The notes: generated by a model from the letters alone, not told the origin. Shown: positions 44,295-53,203, numbered from the stretch's first letter. The stretch is DNA of 64,000 nt from QKTW01 sp052161885 (GCA_052161885.1 CP197396.1:4836001-4900000); one strand, 5' to 3'. A program made the numbers and translations.

Positions 44295-44450
44295 TTATTT
44301 GCCCCTGTATCCAAGCATTTCAGGAATGCCTTCCTGTTGTAAAATATATTTGCCCAGCCGCATACCGGACACTCCTTCTCTCAGTGTATATGGAAAGTCG
44401 ATCCCGTCTTTATTTACGGTTCCGTCAGTTGCAGCGCTCATCTCCCCGTA
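44295..44450 (-). pseudogene. Missing C-terminal segment of the MutS-like gene (other frame)
   Basis: Read in the +1 frame from ATG 44438, these bases encode DGTVNKDGIDFPYTLREG.. and VSGMRLGKYILQQEGIP.., the standard MutS-like C-terminus, ending at stop 44295-44297. The upstream gene stops at 44425 in its own frame. Removing one G from the GGGG run at 44444-44447 (CCCC on the plus strand) joins both parts. Confidence 0.8.
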
Positions 44451-45618
44451 GTTTCTGTGCAAGCTCCGTAAGATGTGTGGCTACAATAAAAATGCTTTCC
44501 GGGTGGTTCATAAAGCCATTAAGCACGATTTCACTGCAGTCAAATGTGTCATGGACATTGGTGCCCTTAAACAGTTCATCTGCTATTACCAGTGCAGGTG
44601 TTTTATTGTTCAGTATGGCAGCAATGCCCTTTACCTGCCGCACTTCATTGAAGAAATAGCTATAGCCTTCGCCAATGTTGTCCTGGATGGTGATGCTGGT
44701 AAGCAATTGTTCAAATAATGGCATTGCGGCCTCCGAAGCAGCAATGCCCATACCTATGCCCGCCATAAAACAGGCTACGCCTATACTTTTTATGTAGCTG
44801 CTTTTGCCCGCCATGTTTGGCCCGGTGATCAGCAGCAGGTTAGAACCCGTCTTTAACTGCACTGTATTAGGCCTGCAGTTTTTGATCAGCGGGTGCGACA
44901 GGTCTTTTATAAACAGCTTATCTCCTGTGTCGGCTATGTCCGGAAAAACCAGCTTTCTTTCTTTATGAACAACGGCAAGGCTGCACAACGCCTCCAATTG
45001 GTAGTAAACAGCAAACAGTGCCTGAATATGCCCGCGGCAGGCAGGGCTCCACAGGTTTTGATCGGTGCGGAATATCTGCGCAGGTGAAGGCTCTTCATTC
45101 AGGAAAATATCTGTAATTCCGCTGTCATAGTGCAGTGCATCGAGATGTTCTTTCAGCTCCCTGAAATATTCTTTCAGCATACCGGGCATTTCTTGCTTAT
45201 AGGCCCGCAGATAAAGGTCGCGGATAGCACCGGTAACAAGCATTAACTGCTTTATACCACCCAGCAGAAAAAAATATTGCGGCTTCTGGGTAAAGAACCT
45301 GATAAGTGAAACAGCTCCCCGCTTCAGGTAGTTTCTGGAGCGTATGGTTGAATAGCTGCTGCGCAGGTATTCTTCTGTGTAATAAATTTCGTTTTCCCGG
45401 AGCGGAAACTGCCAGTCATCCATGTGCATGGCAATGTACCCGATGGCGGCCTGCCGCGCCACGATTTTTTCCCGGCTGAAGGACATACGGCATGTTTCTT
45501 GCAGCACCTTGCGTGCGCCTTCGGTTTTACAGCGGTCCAGCAAACGGAATACGGTTTGTTCTGCAGGATTGCGGGAAAAGATATTAAGATCGTATAAGGT
45601 TTGTTCGGAGACAGGCAT
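44425..45618 (-). CDS. MutS-related ATPase (frameshifted near C-terminus)
   Basis: 397 residues. The MutS-type ABC ATPase has Walker A 'GPNMAGKSSYIKSIG', 'NIGEGYSYFFNEV' and Walker B 'PALVIADELFKGTN', the 'DTFDCSEIVLNGF' region and 'VATHLTELA'. Upstream residues 1-230 resemble the helical clamp/lever domains of short Bacteroidota MutS homologues, and no mismatch-binding domain I is present, so the role may be other than mismatch repair. The frame breaks in 'LRGDERCN' and the true C-terminus continues in another frame to 44295. Start ATG at 45618. Confidence 0.87.
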   Translation of the reverse strand: MPVSEQTLYDLNIFSRNPAEQTVFRLLDRCKTEGARKVLQETCRMSFSREKIVARQAAIGYIAMHMDDWQFPLRENEIYYTEEYLRSSYSTIRSRNYLKRGAVSLIRFFTQKPQYFFLLGGIKQLMLVTGAIRDLYLRAYKQEMPGMLKEYFRELKEHLDALHYDSGITDIFLNEEPSPAQIFRTDQNLWSPACRGHIQALFAVYYQLEALCSLAVVHKERKLVFPDIADTGDKLFIKDLSHPLIKNCRPNTVQLKTGSNLLLITGPNMAGKSSYIKSIGVACFMAGIGMGIAASEAAMPLFEQLLTSITIQDNIGEGYSYFFNEVRQVKGIAAILNNKTPALVIADELFKGTNVHDTFDCSEIVLNGFMNHPESIFIVATHLTELAQKLRGDERCN

Positions 45619-45738
45619 CAGTAAAAGTAAATACCGGGGGATGACGATGTAGAAGCGTTGCCGTTTCTTAACAGATTTTTCACGTTCACGAGCGCAAACA
45701 GTGGTAACTTACTGATTCTAAAAAAATAAACACACACA

Positions 45739-46509
45739 ATGCCAAAAACAGTTCTGATCACCGGCAGTACCAGCGGAATAGGCCTGGGAATCGCCAAAGC
45801 ATTTGCCGCACTCGGTTATAATATCGCCTTTAACGGTCTGGAGCCGAATGGCGCAGAGATTGCACAGCAGGTAGCTGATGAACATAAGATACAGCACAGC
45901 TTTTCGCCCGCCAATATGTTGCATCCTGAGGAGATACGCCAGCTGGTAAATGATGCTATTGCCACTTTTGGTTCTGTAGATATACTGGTAAACAATGCCG
46001 GTATACAGCACGTGGCTCCGGTTGAAAGTTTTCCCGAAGACAAATGGAACGATATCATTGCCATTAACCTGACCTCCGCGTTCCACACAACCAAAGCTGC
46101 CTGGCCTAAAATGAAGGAAAGCAAATGGGGCCGTATTATCAACATATCTTCTGCTCACGGGCTTGTTGCATCAGAGTTTAAGAGCGCGTACGTTTCTGCG
46201 AAGCACGGCATTGTAGGCCTTACCAAAACGCTGGCACTCGAAGGTGCAGAATTTGGCATCACCGCAAATGCTATTTGTCCGGGTTATGTACATACGCCGA
46301 TCATCGACAAGCAGGTGGACGACCAGATGAAAGCACATAATATGACCAGGGAGCAGGTGATCAGCCAGGTGATGCTGGAAAAACAGGCGATCAAGGAATT
46401 TATTCCTATTGAGGCTATCGCCGCTGCTGCGATATATATGGCTTCTGATGCAGCTGCACAGATGACAGGCATTGCATTGCCTGTAGACGGCGGCTGGACA
46501 GCCCAGTAG
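45739..46509 (+). CDS. 3-hydroxybutyrate dehydrogenase (SDR)
   Basis: 256 residues. Typical SDR 'TGSTSGIG' at 8-15, 'NNAGIQHVAPVESFP', catalytic Ser138, Tyr151, Lys155 in 'SAYVSAKHG', 'VHTPIIDKQV' and 'QMTGIALPVDGGWTAQ'. These details match bacterial D-3-hydroxybutyrate dehydrogenases, which convert D-3-hydroxybutyrate to acetoacetate with NAD+. The next gene, an alpha/beta hydrolase, follows after 37 nt on the same strand; an esterase or thioesterase partner in the same pathway is plausible. Confidence 0.9.
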   Translation: MPKTVLITGSTSGIGLGIAKAFAALGYNIAFNGLEPNGAEIAQQVADEHKIQHSFSPANMLHPEEIRQLVNDAIATFGSVDILVNNAGIQHVAPVESFPEDKWNDIIAINLTSAFHTTKAAWPKMKESKWGRIINISSAHGLVASEFKSAYVSAKHGIVGLTKTLALEGAEFGITANAICPGYVHTPIIDKQVDDQMKAHNMTREQVISQVMLEKQAIKEFIPIEAIAAAAIYMASDAAAQMTGIALPVDGGWTAQ

Positions 46510-46546
46510 GAGGTTTTTATTATATTCAGTACTTAAAACATAATAC

Positions 46547-47416
46547 GTGGCTATACAGGACAATACAGTGCTGCTTCCCGAAGCAGAAGAGGGCTTTGCC
46601 CCGGTGAATAAGATACAGCTTCATTATATACGCTATGCAGGCGAAGGCGAAACCATTATTATGTTGCACGGCCTCACCGCCAATGCACATGCATTTGACG
46701 GCCTGGTATCACGTGGATTGTATCCGCAATACACCATTGTGGCGCCGGATATGCGTGGCCGCGGCCTCAGCAGCCATCCGGCATTCTGCTATACCATACA
46801 GGAACATGCAGAAGATATCATCGGTCTGCTGGATCACCTGGGATTAAAGCAGGTAGTACTGGCAGGCCATTCGTTTGGCGGATTGCTCAGCTTTTACCTT
46901 GCGGCGGTATACCCCGAGCGGATATCAAAAGTGATCATACTGGATGCGGCAGCAGAAATGAACCCGAATGCCCTGCAGATGCTGGGCCCGGCATTGGGCC
47001 GGCTGGACAAGGTCTTTCCTTCTTTTGAAGAATACCTCGACGAGGTGAAACATGCTCCCTATAATACTTTCTGGGATGACGCCATGTTGAGCTATTATCG
47101 TGCAGATGTGATGGATCTTCCCCAGGGTAAAGTAACGCCACGGCCTAACCTTGCAAATATTATCGAAGTGTCTGTAAATGTGGGTAATACCCCCTGGGAT
47201 GTATATATAAGCCGTATTTCTCAGCCGGTTATTTTACTGAATGCGCTGGACGAGTATACTATGGGAGAACCGTTGCTGCCGGATTACAAAGCAAGGGAAA
47301 CAGTTGAGATGATGGCTTATGCGCAATATATTGGTGTAGACGGAAACCACCAGACCATGCTTTACGGTGATGGTGCAAAAGAAATTGTGAAAGCAATCAG
47401 AAAGTTTGTCGGGTAA
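46547..47416 (+). CDS. Alpha/beta-fold hydrolase
   Basis: 289 residues from GTG 46547. 'IIMLHGLTANAHAFDGL' gives the oxyanion region, 'VAPDMRGRGLSS' the next loop, 'VVLAGHSFGGLLSF' the nucleophile Ser109 and 'DGNHQTMLY' the His. It is an esterase-like protein with a cap inserted near 150-190. It is probably co-transcribed with 3-hydroxybutyrate dehydrogenase, followed by a strong terminator. Confidence 0.9.
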   Translation: MAIQDNTVLLPEAEEGFAPVNKIQLHYIRYAGEGETIIMLHGLTANAHAFDGLVSRGLYPQYTIVAPDMRGRGLSSHPAFCYTIQEHAEDIIGLLDHLGLKQVVLAGHSFGGLLSFYLAAVYPERISKVIILDAAAEMNPNALQMLGPALGRLDKVFPSFEEYLDEVKHAPYNTFWDDAMLSYYRADVMDLPQGKVTPRPNLANIIEVSVNVGNTPWDVYISRISQPVILLNALDEYTMGEPLLPDYKARETVEMMAYAQYIGVDGNHQTMLYGDGAKEIVKAIRKFVG

Positions 47417-47447
47417 AGGGCCGATTAGCAGAAAAATAAATATTTAG

Positions 47448-47479
47448 GCCGTTGTCTGTAAGGGACAGCGGCTTTTTTT
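47448..47479 (+). terminator. Rho-independent terminator after the hydrolase
   Basis: 9-bp stem GCCGTTGTC / GACAGCGGC (one G-T wobble), 7-base loop and a run of seven T. Confidence 0.8.
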
Positions 47480-47535
47480 ACATGACATTTACATATCGTT
47501 AAACATAACTGTGTGATTTGAAATGGTAAAAGAAT

Positions 47536-47543
47536 TAAATTTG
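47536..47543 (+). promoter_or_regulatory. Possible -7 element for the lipoprotein gene
   Basis: TAAATTTG fits TAnnTTTG, 34 bases before the ATG at 47578. TTTG at 47517-47520 is 15 bases upstream, shorter than the usual spacing. Confidence 0.4.
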
Positions 47544-47577
47544 CTTTTTCCTTTATTATAATTTTTTATTCATATTA

Positions 47578-48057
47578 ATGAAAAAGTTGTTGCCTTTGAG
47601 CTTGCTGGCTTTGTGCAGTGTTGGAATGATGGGGTGCCCTTATGAGTCACATGTGCCGATAGATACAAAAGGAGTGCCTGTTGATAAACGCTTTGTCGGT
47701 AACTGGAGCAGTGAGGACGAAACGTACAACAAATACACTGTATCCCTGAAAAGTGCCACGGAATATAGCATTCTGCAAAAAACCGTTACCGGCAGCACTG
47801 CAAAATTTACCGGTTCCCTTTGCGATGTAAAAGGTGCCACGTTTATGAACCTCTATTCAGACAGCACCAAAACATACTATATCTATCGCCTGAAATTTGA
47901 TCCTTCAGGAACGAAATTTACGCTGATGCCTGTAGTGGAATCACTCAACCAGCATTTCAGCACTTCCGATGCCCTGCGCAATTTTGTGGAAAAAAACCTG
48001 AACCTGCAGAGTTTTTACAATAACGAAGACAAAGAAGAGTTTTATAAAACTGATTAG
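47578..48057 (+). CDS. Small lipoprotein of unknown function
   Basis: 159 residues. Lipobox 'SVGMMGC' (Cys20). The mature part has 'GNWSSEDETYNKYTVSL' and 'YYIYRLKFDPSGTKFTLMPV', a beta-strand-rich, lipocalin-like pattern, ending in a charged tail. No family recognised. It lies between two terminators, so it is a single-gene unit. Confidence 0.8.
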   Translation: MKKLLPLSLLALCSVGMMGCPYESHVPIDTKGVPVDKRFVGNWSSEDETYNKYTVSLKSATEYSILQKTVTGSTAKFTGSLCDVKGATFMNLYSDSTKTYYIYRLKFDPSGTKFTLMPVVESLNQHFSTSDALRNFVEKNLNLQSFYNNEDKEEFYKTD

Positions 48058-48083
48058 CAAATCATTGATGTATAATATAATAG

Positions 48084-48114
48084 AAAGGCTGTCCGGAGGG
48101 CAGCCTTTTATATT
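48084..48114 (+). terminator. Rho-independent terminator after the lipoprotein
   Basis: AAGGCTG / CAGCCTT stem with a short extension and loop (48085-48107), followed by a T-rich tail. Confidence 0.65.
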
Positions 48115-48171
48115 TTTTAAAAATTGATTTTCCGCATTCATTATTTTATATTCGTATAAATCATTTTGTAT

Positions 48172-48456
48172 ATGACAACCTCCATCATTAATGAATTACA
48201 TATTCCGTTCAATGATACACTCACTATCGTAGGACATTATAACCTGGACCGCGATACGGATTGCTTCGTGATCAGTTATCATATCAACAACTCAGAAGAA
48301 CCTTCTGAAATGTATATTCCTGTCCGTTATTTCCTGCGTAAAACCGATGCAGGATGGGAAAACGGAAATTATGATGAGCACAACACCTTTGAACCGTTCT
48401 CTGATCCTTATACCGATCGGATCAAAACCTACCTGCTGGAAGAATACTACGCCTGA
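48172..48456 (+). CDS. Small protein of unknown function
   Basis: 94 residues from ATG 48172 (an in-frame TTG at 48166 is less likely). 'SIINELHIPFNDTLTIVGHY' and 'EMYIPVRYFLRKTDAGWE' suggest a small beta-rich fold with acidic tail. No signal peptide or known domain is seen. Confidence 0.65.
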   Translation: MTTSIINELHIPFNDTLTIVGHYNLDRDTDCFVISYHINNSEEPSEMYIPVRYFLRKTDAGWENGNYDEHNTFEPFSDPYTDRIKTYLLEEYYA

Positions 48457-48555
48457 AATGCTTTCACAGCAATGCTTCTGACCCTATAAGGGGGAATTAT
48501 ATCTGTTTTTTTGAAATCCCTCGCGGAGGGGTAAATAAAGGTGATGCCTTCAGGA

Positions 48556-48563
48556 TAGCTTTG
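48556..48563 (+). promoter_or_regulatory. Possible -7 element for the secreted small protein
   Basis: TAGCTTTG fits TAnnTTTG and lies 25 bases before ATG 48589. No good -33 partner. Confidence 0.4.
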
Positions 48564-48588
48564 TTCTGAACTTAAAACATCACCAGTT

Positions 48589-48963
48589 ATGAAAAAGCAC
48601 ATCTTCATGAGTATGCTGCTTGCAGCCTGCTCCGGCGCTGCGTTTGCCCAGTCTGTAAATGTAGCAACACCAATAAGTGACAATGCTGCGGCTGATAAAA
48701 AAGTAGTGTATGTAAACAGCCAGAACCGTGCGTCATTTATCAAAATGCAGACAAAGGAAAATATCGTTTATTTCACCAACATAGATCCTGCGGCGCGCTA
48801 CCAGCTGCATGTTACTAATGATAAGGGTCGTGAAATGCTGCAAATGAAAATAACTGCAAAATATAATGGTTTTGATATAACAAAATTGTCTAAAGGGATT
48901 TATTTCGTAACTTTAATAGACGAGGAAAATGAATCCCGTAAGGCATTTACATTGAATCTTTAA
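48589..48963 (+). CDS. Small exported protein made of a T9SS-tail-like domain
   Basis: 124 residues: a signal peptide cut after 'GAAFAQ' and then 'YQLHVTNDKGREMLQMKITA' and 'LSKGIYFVTLIDEENESRKA'. The second half closely resembles the type A C-terminal sorting domain of the type IX system, in which strand-loop-strand and 'GiYfv' are typical. Apart from about 40 residues after the signal there is no cargo. Function unknown; decoy, adaptor or decayed cargo protein are all possible. Confidence 0.75.
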   Translation: MKKHIFMSMLLAACSGAAFAQSVNVATPISDNAAADKKVVYVNSQNRASFIKMQTKENIVYFTNIDPAARYQLHVTNDKGREMLQMKITAKYNGFDITKLSKGIYFVTLIDEENESRKAFTLNL

Positions 48964-49022
48964 TACTACACGGAACCAGGTAACAAAACGCATTCCGATA
49001 CCATTGCAAATTTGTTATTAAC

Positions 49023-49265
49023 ATGGAGCCAGTTATTCCTTCCGGCAATGAAAATATTTCTGATCCGGATTTTCAGAAGCCAGATTCCGGCTGCACAGAT
49101 CCTAAAAAGAAATGCGGTGCTTTATATGCAGCATCTATGTGGCGCAGCCCGACATCTAAAGTAGATCCGCGCAACAGGCATCGCGGTTTTTCCAGTACAG
49201 GTACCAATATCTCTTATGAGGGGCACACCGATCCGGGTGTAGGTCCTGGCTCTGCAGAAGCGTAA
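49023..49265 (+). CDS. Small protein of unknown function
   Basis: 80 residues from ATG 49023, rich in Ser, Pro, Gly and Asp, with two Cys in 'SGCTDPKKKCG'. No signal or membrane segment. 'GHTDPGVGPGSAEA' forms the C-terminus. It lies 60 bases after the T9SS-like small protein. No family known. Confidence 0.5.
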   Translation: MEPVIPSGNENISDPDFQKPDSGCTDPKKKCGALYAASMWRSPTSKVDPRNRHRGFSSTGTNISYEGHTDPGVGPGSAEA

Positions 49266-49346
49266 TGTCGCTTTGCAGGCATAGGATTGTTTTTGGCCTG
49301 CTTATTAATATCTTGTGATTGTTCCGGCAAAATACCGGGACGGTAT

Positions 49347-50225
49347 ATGAGTCTTTTTTCTTCATTGCAGTTTATTCTGAAGCATCCGCTTAACCGTGAT
49401 CGTAAGATGGCTGCGCTTATACGTTTTACTGCATGGCAGATAAGATGCCGTGTCACCTCAAAGCCTTATGTACACCGGTTTACCGGGCATTCCAGGCTAT
49501 TGATCCGTAAAGGGATGAGAGGAGCTACCGGCAACCTTTACTGCGGGCTGCATGAATACCATGACATGGGCTTTGTGCTGCATTTTCTCCGGCCGGAAGA
49601 TCTGTTTGCGGACATCGGTGCCAATGTGGGCAGTTATACGGTACTGGCTTCTGCAGAAGCCGGCGCTGATACTATAGCCTTTGAGCCGCTGCCGGGAACA
49701 TTCTCGTTTTTACAGCAGAACATTTCTCTGAATAACATAGGCCGTCGTGTTACGGCTATGCAGGTAGCATTGGGCGCATCGGCGGGGACGGTGCATTTCA
49801 CAACAGATCTGGATACTGTAAATCATGTGGCAGTAAAAGGGGAAATGCATACTGTTGAGGTGCCTGCGGACACATTGGACCATATGCTTGGGGGGCGGAA
49901 GCCGGTGCTTATAAAAATTGATGTGGAAGGTTATGAAACCGAAGTGCTGAAAGGAGCTGCAGACGTTTTGAGTCAGCAGGAGCTGAAAGCCATTATTATA
50001 GAACTGAACGGATCGGGTGAGCGGTACGGGTACGATGAACGGAAAATTCATCAGATGTTATTACAACTGGGCTTTGCTCCGTATACATATGATCCCGAAG
50101 CACGGTTGCTCACATTATTAAAAGAACCCGGCCCGTTTAACACTATCTATATCCGCGACCTTGCTTTTGTACAGGACCGGGTGCAGACGGCAGAACGGGT
50201 GTCTGTGATGGGAAGGTTACTTTAA
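49347..50225 (+). CDS. FkbM-family methyltransferase
   Basis: 292 residues from ATG 49347; the upstream codon at 49287 is unlikely. SAM-binding motif 'FADIGANVGSYTVLASAEAG' followed by 'IAFEPLPGTFSFLQQNI' and 'LIKIDVEGYETEVLKGA', the family signature. FkbM proteins methylate hydroxyls of sugars, polyketides or lipids. The acceptor is unknown. A terminator follows directly. Confidence 0.92.
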   Translation: MSLFSSLQFILKHPLNRDRKMAALIRFTAWQIRCRVTSKPYVHRFTGHSRLLIRKGMRGATGNLYCGLHEYHDMGFVLHFLRPEDLFADIGANVGSYTVLASAEAGADTIAFEPLPGTFSFLQQNISLNNIGRRVTAMQVALGASAGTVHFTTDLDTVNHVAVKGEMHTVEVPADTLDHMLGGRKPVLIKIDVEGYETEVLKGAADVLSQQELKAIIIELNGSGERYGYDERKIHQMLLQLGFAPYTYDPEARLLTLLKEPGPFNTIYIRDLAFVQDRVQTAERVSVMGRLL

Positions 50226-50230
50226 ATAGA

Positions 50231-50263
50231 AACAGCGCATACAAAAGCATGCGCTGTTTTATT
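50231..50263 (+). terminator. Bidirectional terminator
   Basis: 10-bp stem AACAGCGCAT / ATGCGCTGTT with an 8-base loop, then T-rich. Lies between the convergent FkbM and thioredoxin genes. Confidence 0.75.
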
Positions 50264-50275
50264 TTATTTAGTTTT

Positions 50276-51661
50276 TTATAAAGTTCCGGCTTGCATTTTC
50301 TTCAGTGTCTGCTCAAAGTCTTCAATGCCTTCGGTTTTGGCAGCGCGGCCCTTGTCCAGTGCCGACTGCTGCGTCTTTACAGCTTCGTCTCTGCGTCCGG
50401 CAGCATACAGCAGGTGTGCATAAGTATCCGCATACGCAGGCCATTCGTTTGTAAGCGGCTGTGCCAGCTGCAGCGAAAATTCTGACCATTTCAACGCCTG
50501 CTTCACCATGTCTTTATTGCTTCCGTGCTGTTCGTATACATTCCAGGCAAGTGAGTTTAGCGTATTGGCCGTAGCAGAAGAGTGCGAATGTCTTCTTGCC
50601 GGGTCCTGCAGGTTTAATTCTGTAAGACTGTCTATTTTATTATCCGGCACCTTCATCATTTTAAGCTGTTCCTGTACTGATTCACGTATTTCGTTCAGGC
50701 CTTCTTTATCTTTGGTATCATAATAAGAAAGCGGCTGTGCAGACAGGAAATCGGCCTCTTCCGAAGCTGCTTTAAAAGCTTTTACGCTGTCCTCGGTTTT
50801 TGTGTAATACTGGGTGCGTATCCAGTATACTGTTTCTTCATCTTCAAACGGTGCATATTTCTTTTTGGCATCAGCTATTACAGGTAGCAGGGATTCATCT
50901 TTGGTATTTATAGCCTCTTCCATAGTCTTGTAGAGCGCCCCTGAGATCATCTGTTTGTAATACAGTTTGTTCTGCGGGTATCTTTTTTCAAGCAGGGATT
51001 TATTCTGTGCAATTAGCGGCAATGCGTTGTTGTGCACGGTCTGCATCATATCTGCCAGGTAATATATTTCCGAGTCGGCAGGATGGTTCTTGTCGAGCTG
51101 TGCTACATAGGCGTTCAATAAGGCATCATTATTTTTGTTGAGGCGTTTGTCTTTCTCCAGGTATGAACGGAGGAACTTACGGTCCTTTTTTCCACTTTTA
51201 AATGCAGCATCATATTTCTCATAAGTCATCGGGTCATTTCTTTCAGCAATGGCTACATCCGCCTCATCTGTAAATCCTTTAACCTCTATAGATGCGCCCA
51301 TCGTACGATATACAACTGCCTGCGTTGCCGGATCGATGAACAGGTTGGTGGGATATCCTGTGACACTGTATTGTTTTGCAATATCAAGTCCTTCTCCTTT
51401 CTCCGCATCTATGCGGTAGTTTACAAACAGTTTGTTGTATTTATCACCTGCTTCTTTTTGAGGAAAGATCTGTGTCGCCAGTATTTTGCACGGTCCGCAC
51501 CAGGTAGTGTATACGTCCATGTAAATAAGTTTGTTCTCTTTTTTTGCTTTATCAAGTACTGATTGCCAGTTACCGGTTTCAAACTGCACACCCTGTGCAA
51601 ATGCACCGATCGAAAAGGTCAGCGGCGCCAGCAGGAATAGGATTGTTCTTTTCATAAACAT
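50276..51661 (-). CDS. Exported thioredoxin-family protein with TPR-like C-terminus
   Basis: 461 residues with a signal peptide ('LFLLAPLTFSIGAFAQ'). Thioredoxin motif 'VYTTWCGPCKILATQ' (C-G-P-C) and 'SVTGYPTNLFIDPA' place a thioredoxin domain at about 25-145. The remaining 300 residues are helical ('QALKWSEFSLQLAQPLTN', 'AYADTYAHLLYAAGRRDEAV') and resemble tetratricopeptide repeats. A periplasmic oxidoreductase that binds partner proteins is likely. Start 51661 (MFMKR) or 51655. Confidence 0.9.
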   Translation of the reverse strand: MFMKRTILFLLAPLTFSIGAFAQGVQFETGNWQSVLDKAKKENKLIYMDVYTTWCGPCKILATQIFPQKEAGDKYNKLFVNYRIDAEKGEGLDIAKQYSVTGYPTNLFIDPATQAVVYRTMGASIEVKGFTDEADVAIAERNDPMTYEKYDAAFKSGKKDRKFLRSYLEKDKRLNKNNDALLNAYVAQLDKNHPADSEIYYLADMMQTVHNNALPLIAQNKSLLEKRYPQNKLYYKQMISGALYKTMEEAINTKDESLLPVIADAKKKYAPFEDEETVYWIRTQYYTKTEDSVKAFKAASEEADFLSAQPLSYYDTKDKEGLNEIRESVQEQLKMMKVPDNKIDSLTELNLQDPARRHSHSSATANTLNSLAWNVYEQHGSNKDMVKQALKWSEFSLQLAQPLTNEWPAYADTYAHLLYAAGRRDEAVKTQQSALDKGRAAKTEGIEDFEQTLKKMQAGTL

Positions 51662-51765
51662 TTGTTTGTAATGTGTGACTCTAAGCTACGGAAAGTATGT
51701 ATGGTTTTGCAACCGTAGAATTATTCTTTACCATTACTTTCACAACATTACAGCAATGTTCATCT

Positions 51766-52581
51766 CTATGGATTGCTGCTGCCCGGCCCGAAATGGAACA
51801 GCAGGCTGGTAGCCAGCGAGTAATAATATTTACTGATGGGAACAACCGGGTGGGGATCGTACATGCCGGAGTAGTTAATGTCGATGTTCACATGTTTACC
51901 TGCGGCCACAATCCAATGTACCGAATGAGCAATACGCGGATATTTGAAAAAAGCATCGGGCCGCTCCTGCAGAAATACTGTGAATGAAACATGACTGTTA
52001 GCCGATGATTTCCAGTCGCACTTGATGTACGAGGTAGACTTGATATACTTTGTAACCGGGAACTCAGGGTGCGCAGGAGTCTCGCTGCTGTCAACTGCAT
52101 CATAATCCCATTCTTCTTCTTCATACATAAGGCCTGTTGCTGCTGTCAGTTCCAGTTTGTCCTGTTTGAAAAAATTGTAGCGGATATTACCACCCGCAAG
52201 GCTGCGACGGATCAGGCCAAGTTTTTCATCCCACTGGTGCTGCGCGAAAAGCTCAAAATGTACTTTGTTTTTATAGTTGTGCCGGTAACGAAGATGCACG
52301 TAGCCAGTGTTGAGAAAACTCTGGTTCTCATCATAAGTAAAACGTTCGGAAGCGGACAGTATAAACAGCTCGTGAAATTTTTCCAGCGAGGCATCCATCG
52401 TGTTGGTAGCATCGACAAGCGTATATAGCTGCTTGTCTATTTCTGCGCCGGAAGCTACATTCAGCGTAGCAATGGTTTTGTGCGTATAGGTGGTCGTGTC
52501 AAACTTATCTACACTGATGATCTGTGCCCGTGCCGGAATTATGGTAATACAAAGCAGTAATAATAATGAACAATGACGAAT
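51766..52581 (-). CDS. DUF481-like outer-membrane protein, start codon unclear
   Basis: Coding from 52398 (ATG) is certain in character, but the same frame stays open upstream and encodes a signal peptide (about 'CSLLLLLCITIIPARAQ'). No in-frame ATG, GTG or TTG precedes it; the best candidates are ATT at 52581 and CTG at 52605. Taken from 52581 the protein has about 271 residues. Beta-barrel-like strands ('LNTGYVHLRYRHNYKNKVHF', 'NIRYNFFKQDKLELTAATG', 'SLATSLLFHFG') are as in DUF481 proteins. Function unknown. It ends about 100 bases before the thioredoxin gene. Confidence 0.65.
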   Translation of the reverse strand: MRHCSLLLLLCITIIPARAQIISVDKFDTTTYTHKTIATLNVASGAEIDKQLYTLVDATNTMDASLEKFHELFILSASERFTYDENQSFLNTGYVHLRYRHNYKNKVHFELFAQHQWDEKLGLIRRSLAGGNIRYNFFKQDKLELTAATGLMYEEEEWDYDAVDSSETPAHPEFPVTKYIKSTSYIKCDWKSSANSHVSFTVFLQERPDAFFKYPRIAHSVHWIVAAGKHVNIDINYSGMYDPHPVVPISKYYYSLATSLLFHFGPGSSNP

Positions 52582-52646
52582 ATTTCTGCCTGTAAAACAG
52601 CGCAGGTAGGGAGTATGTATGTTTTTGCAGTATTGTATGAGTAACG

Positions 52647-52955
52647 CTATTTTATTTTGAGTTTTGCAGGGTGTCGGTATGTGTTCCAGAATAACAGCAG
52701 CTCTATTCGTTTATGTTTTGGTTTTAGACGGTAAATCAGTGATACGCGTTTGTGCAGTATTGTATGCCTTATGTTTGGATATTTTTTATTCCTGGGGCTG
52801 CCGGTCTCCGGGTGTTTTGTGAGGATCAATAGTTTTTCATTTACAATCGATGTGAATTTCTCTATTTCTTTTTTGGTCCAGTTTTCCTCAAGGTATTGCA
52901 TATTTTCAGTAAAGCTTTCAACGGCTTTTCTGGTCCACACTATTTCGTAAACCAT
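52647..52955 (-). CDS. RelE/ParE-family toxin
   Basis: 102 residues of the type II toxin RelE/ParE fold: 'IVWTRKAVESFTENMQYLEE', 'KLLILTKHPETGSPRNKK' and 'IRHTILHKRVSLIYRLK'. Related toxins cut mRNA in the ribosome or poison gyrase. It overlaps the antitoxin gene by 16 nt and is downstream of it, the usual order for a type II module. Confidence 0.9.
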   Translation of the reverse strand: MVYEIVWTRKAVESFTENMQYLEENWTKKEIEKFTSIVNEKLLILTKHPETGSPRNKKYPNIRHTILHKRVSLIYRLKPKHKRIELLLFWNTYRHPAKLKIK

Positions 52956-53182
52956 TGCGGATATTTTTGCTTCATTTGTTCATGACTCACAAATGCACCC
53001 TCATCAGCCTGTGACAATGCTTCATCTACATCAGCTTTTATATTGTCTGGCATAGAAGCCCACCAGTCGGCATCAGCATCCACCTCCAGCATAGCATGGA
53101 TCATCTTTACAATTCTTGCGTCAGCATGGTCTATATACCTTTTTACCTCTTCTCTGATATCTCTTATTCCGGTTGAAGCCAT
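52940..53182 (-). CDS. Antitoxin of the RelE-type module
   Basis: 80 residues from ATG 53182. An in-frame upstream extension to 53239 exists but crosses the likely promoter. 'REEVKRYIDHADARIVKMIH' suggests an N-terminal DNA-binding/dimerisation helix pair and the acidic tail 'DEALSQADEGAFVSHEQMKQ' the toxin-wrapping part. It should repress its own operon. Confidence 0.85.
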   Translation of the reverse strand: MASTGIRDIREEVKRYIDHADARIVKMIHAMLEVDADADWWASMPDNIKADVDEALSQADEGAFVSHEQMKQKYPQWFTK

Positions 53183-53203
53183 GATTTTACCTTTTCTTGT
53201 ATT

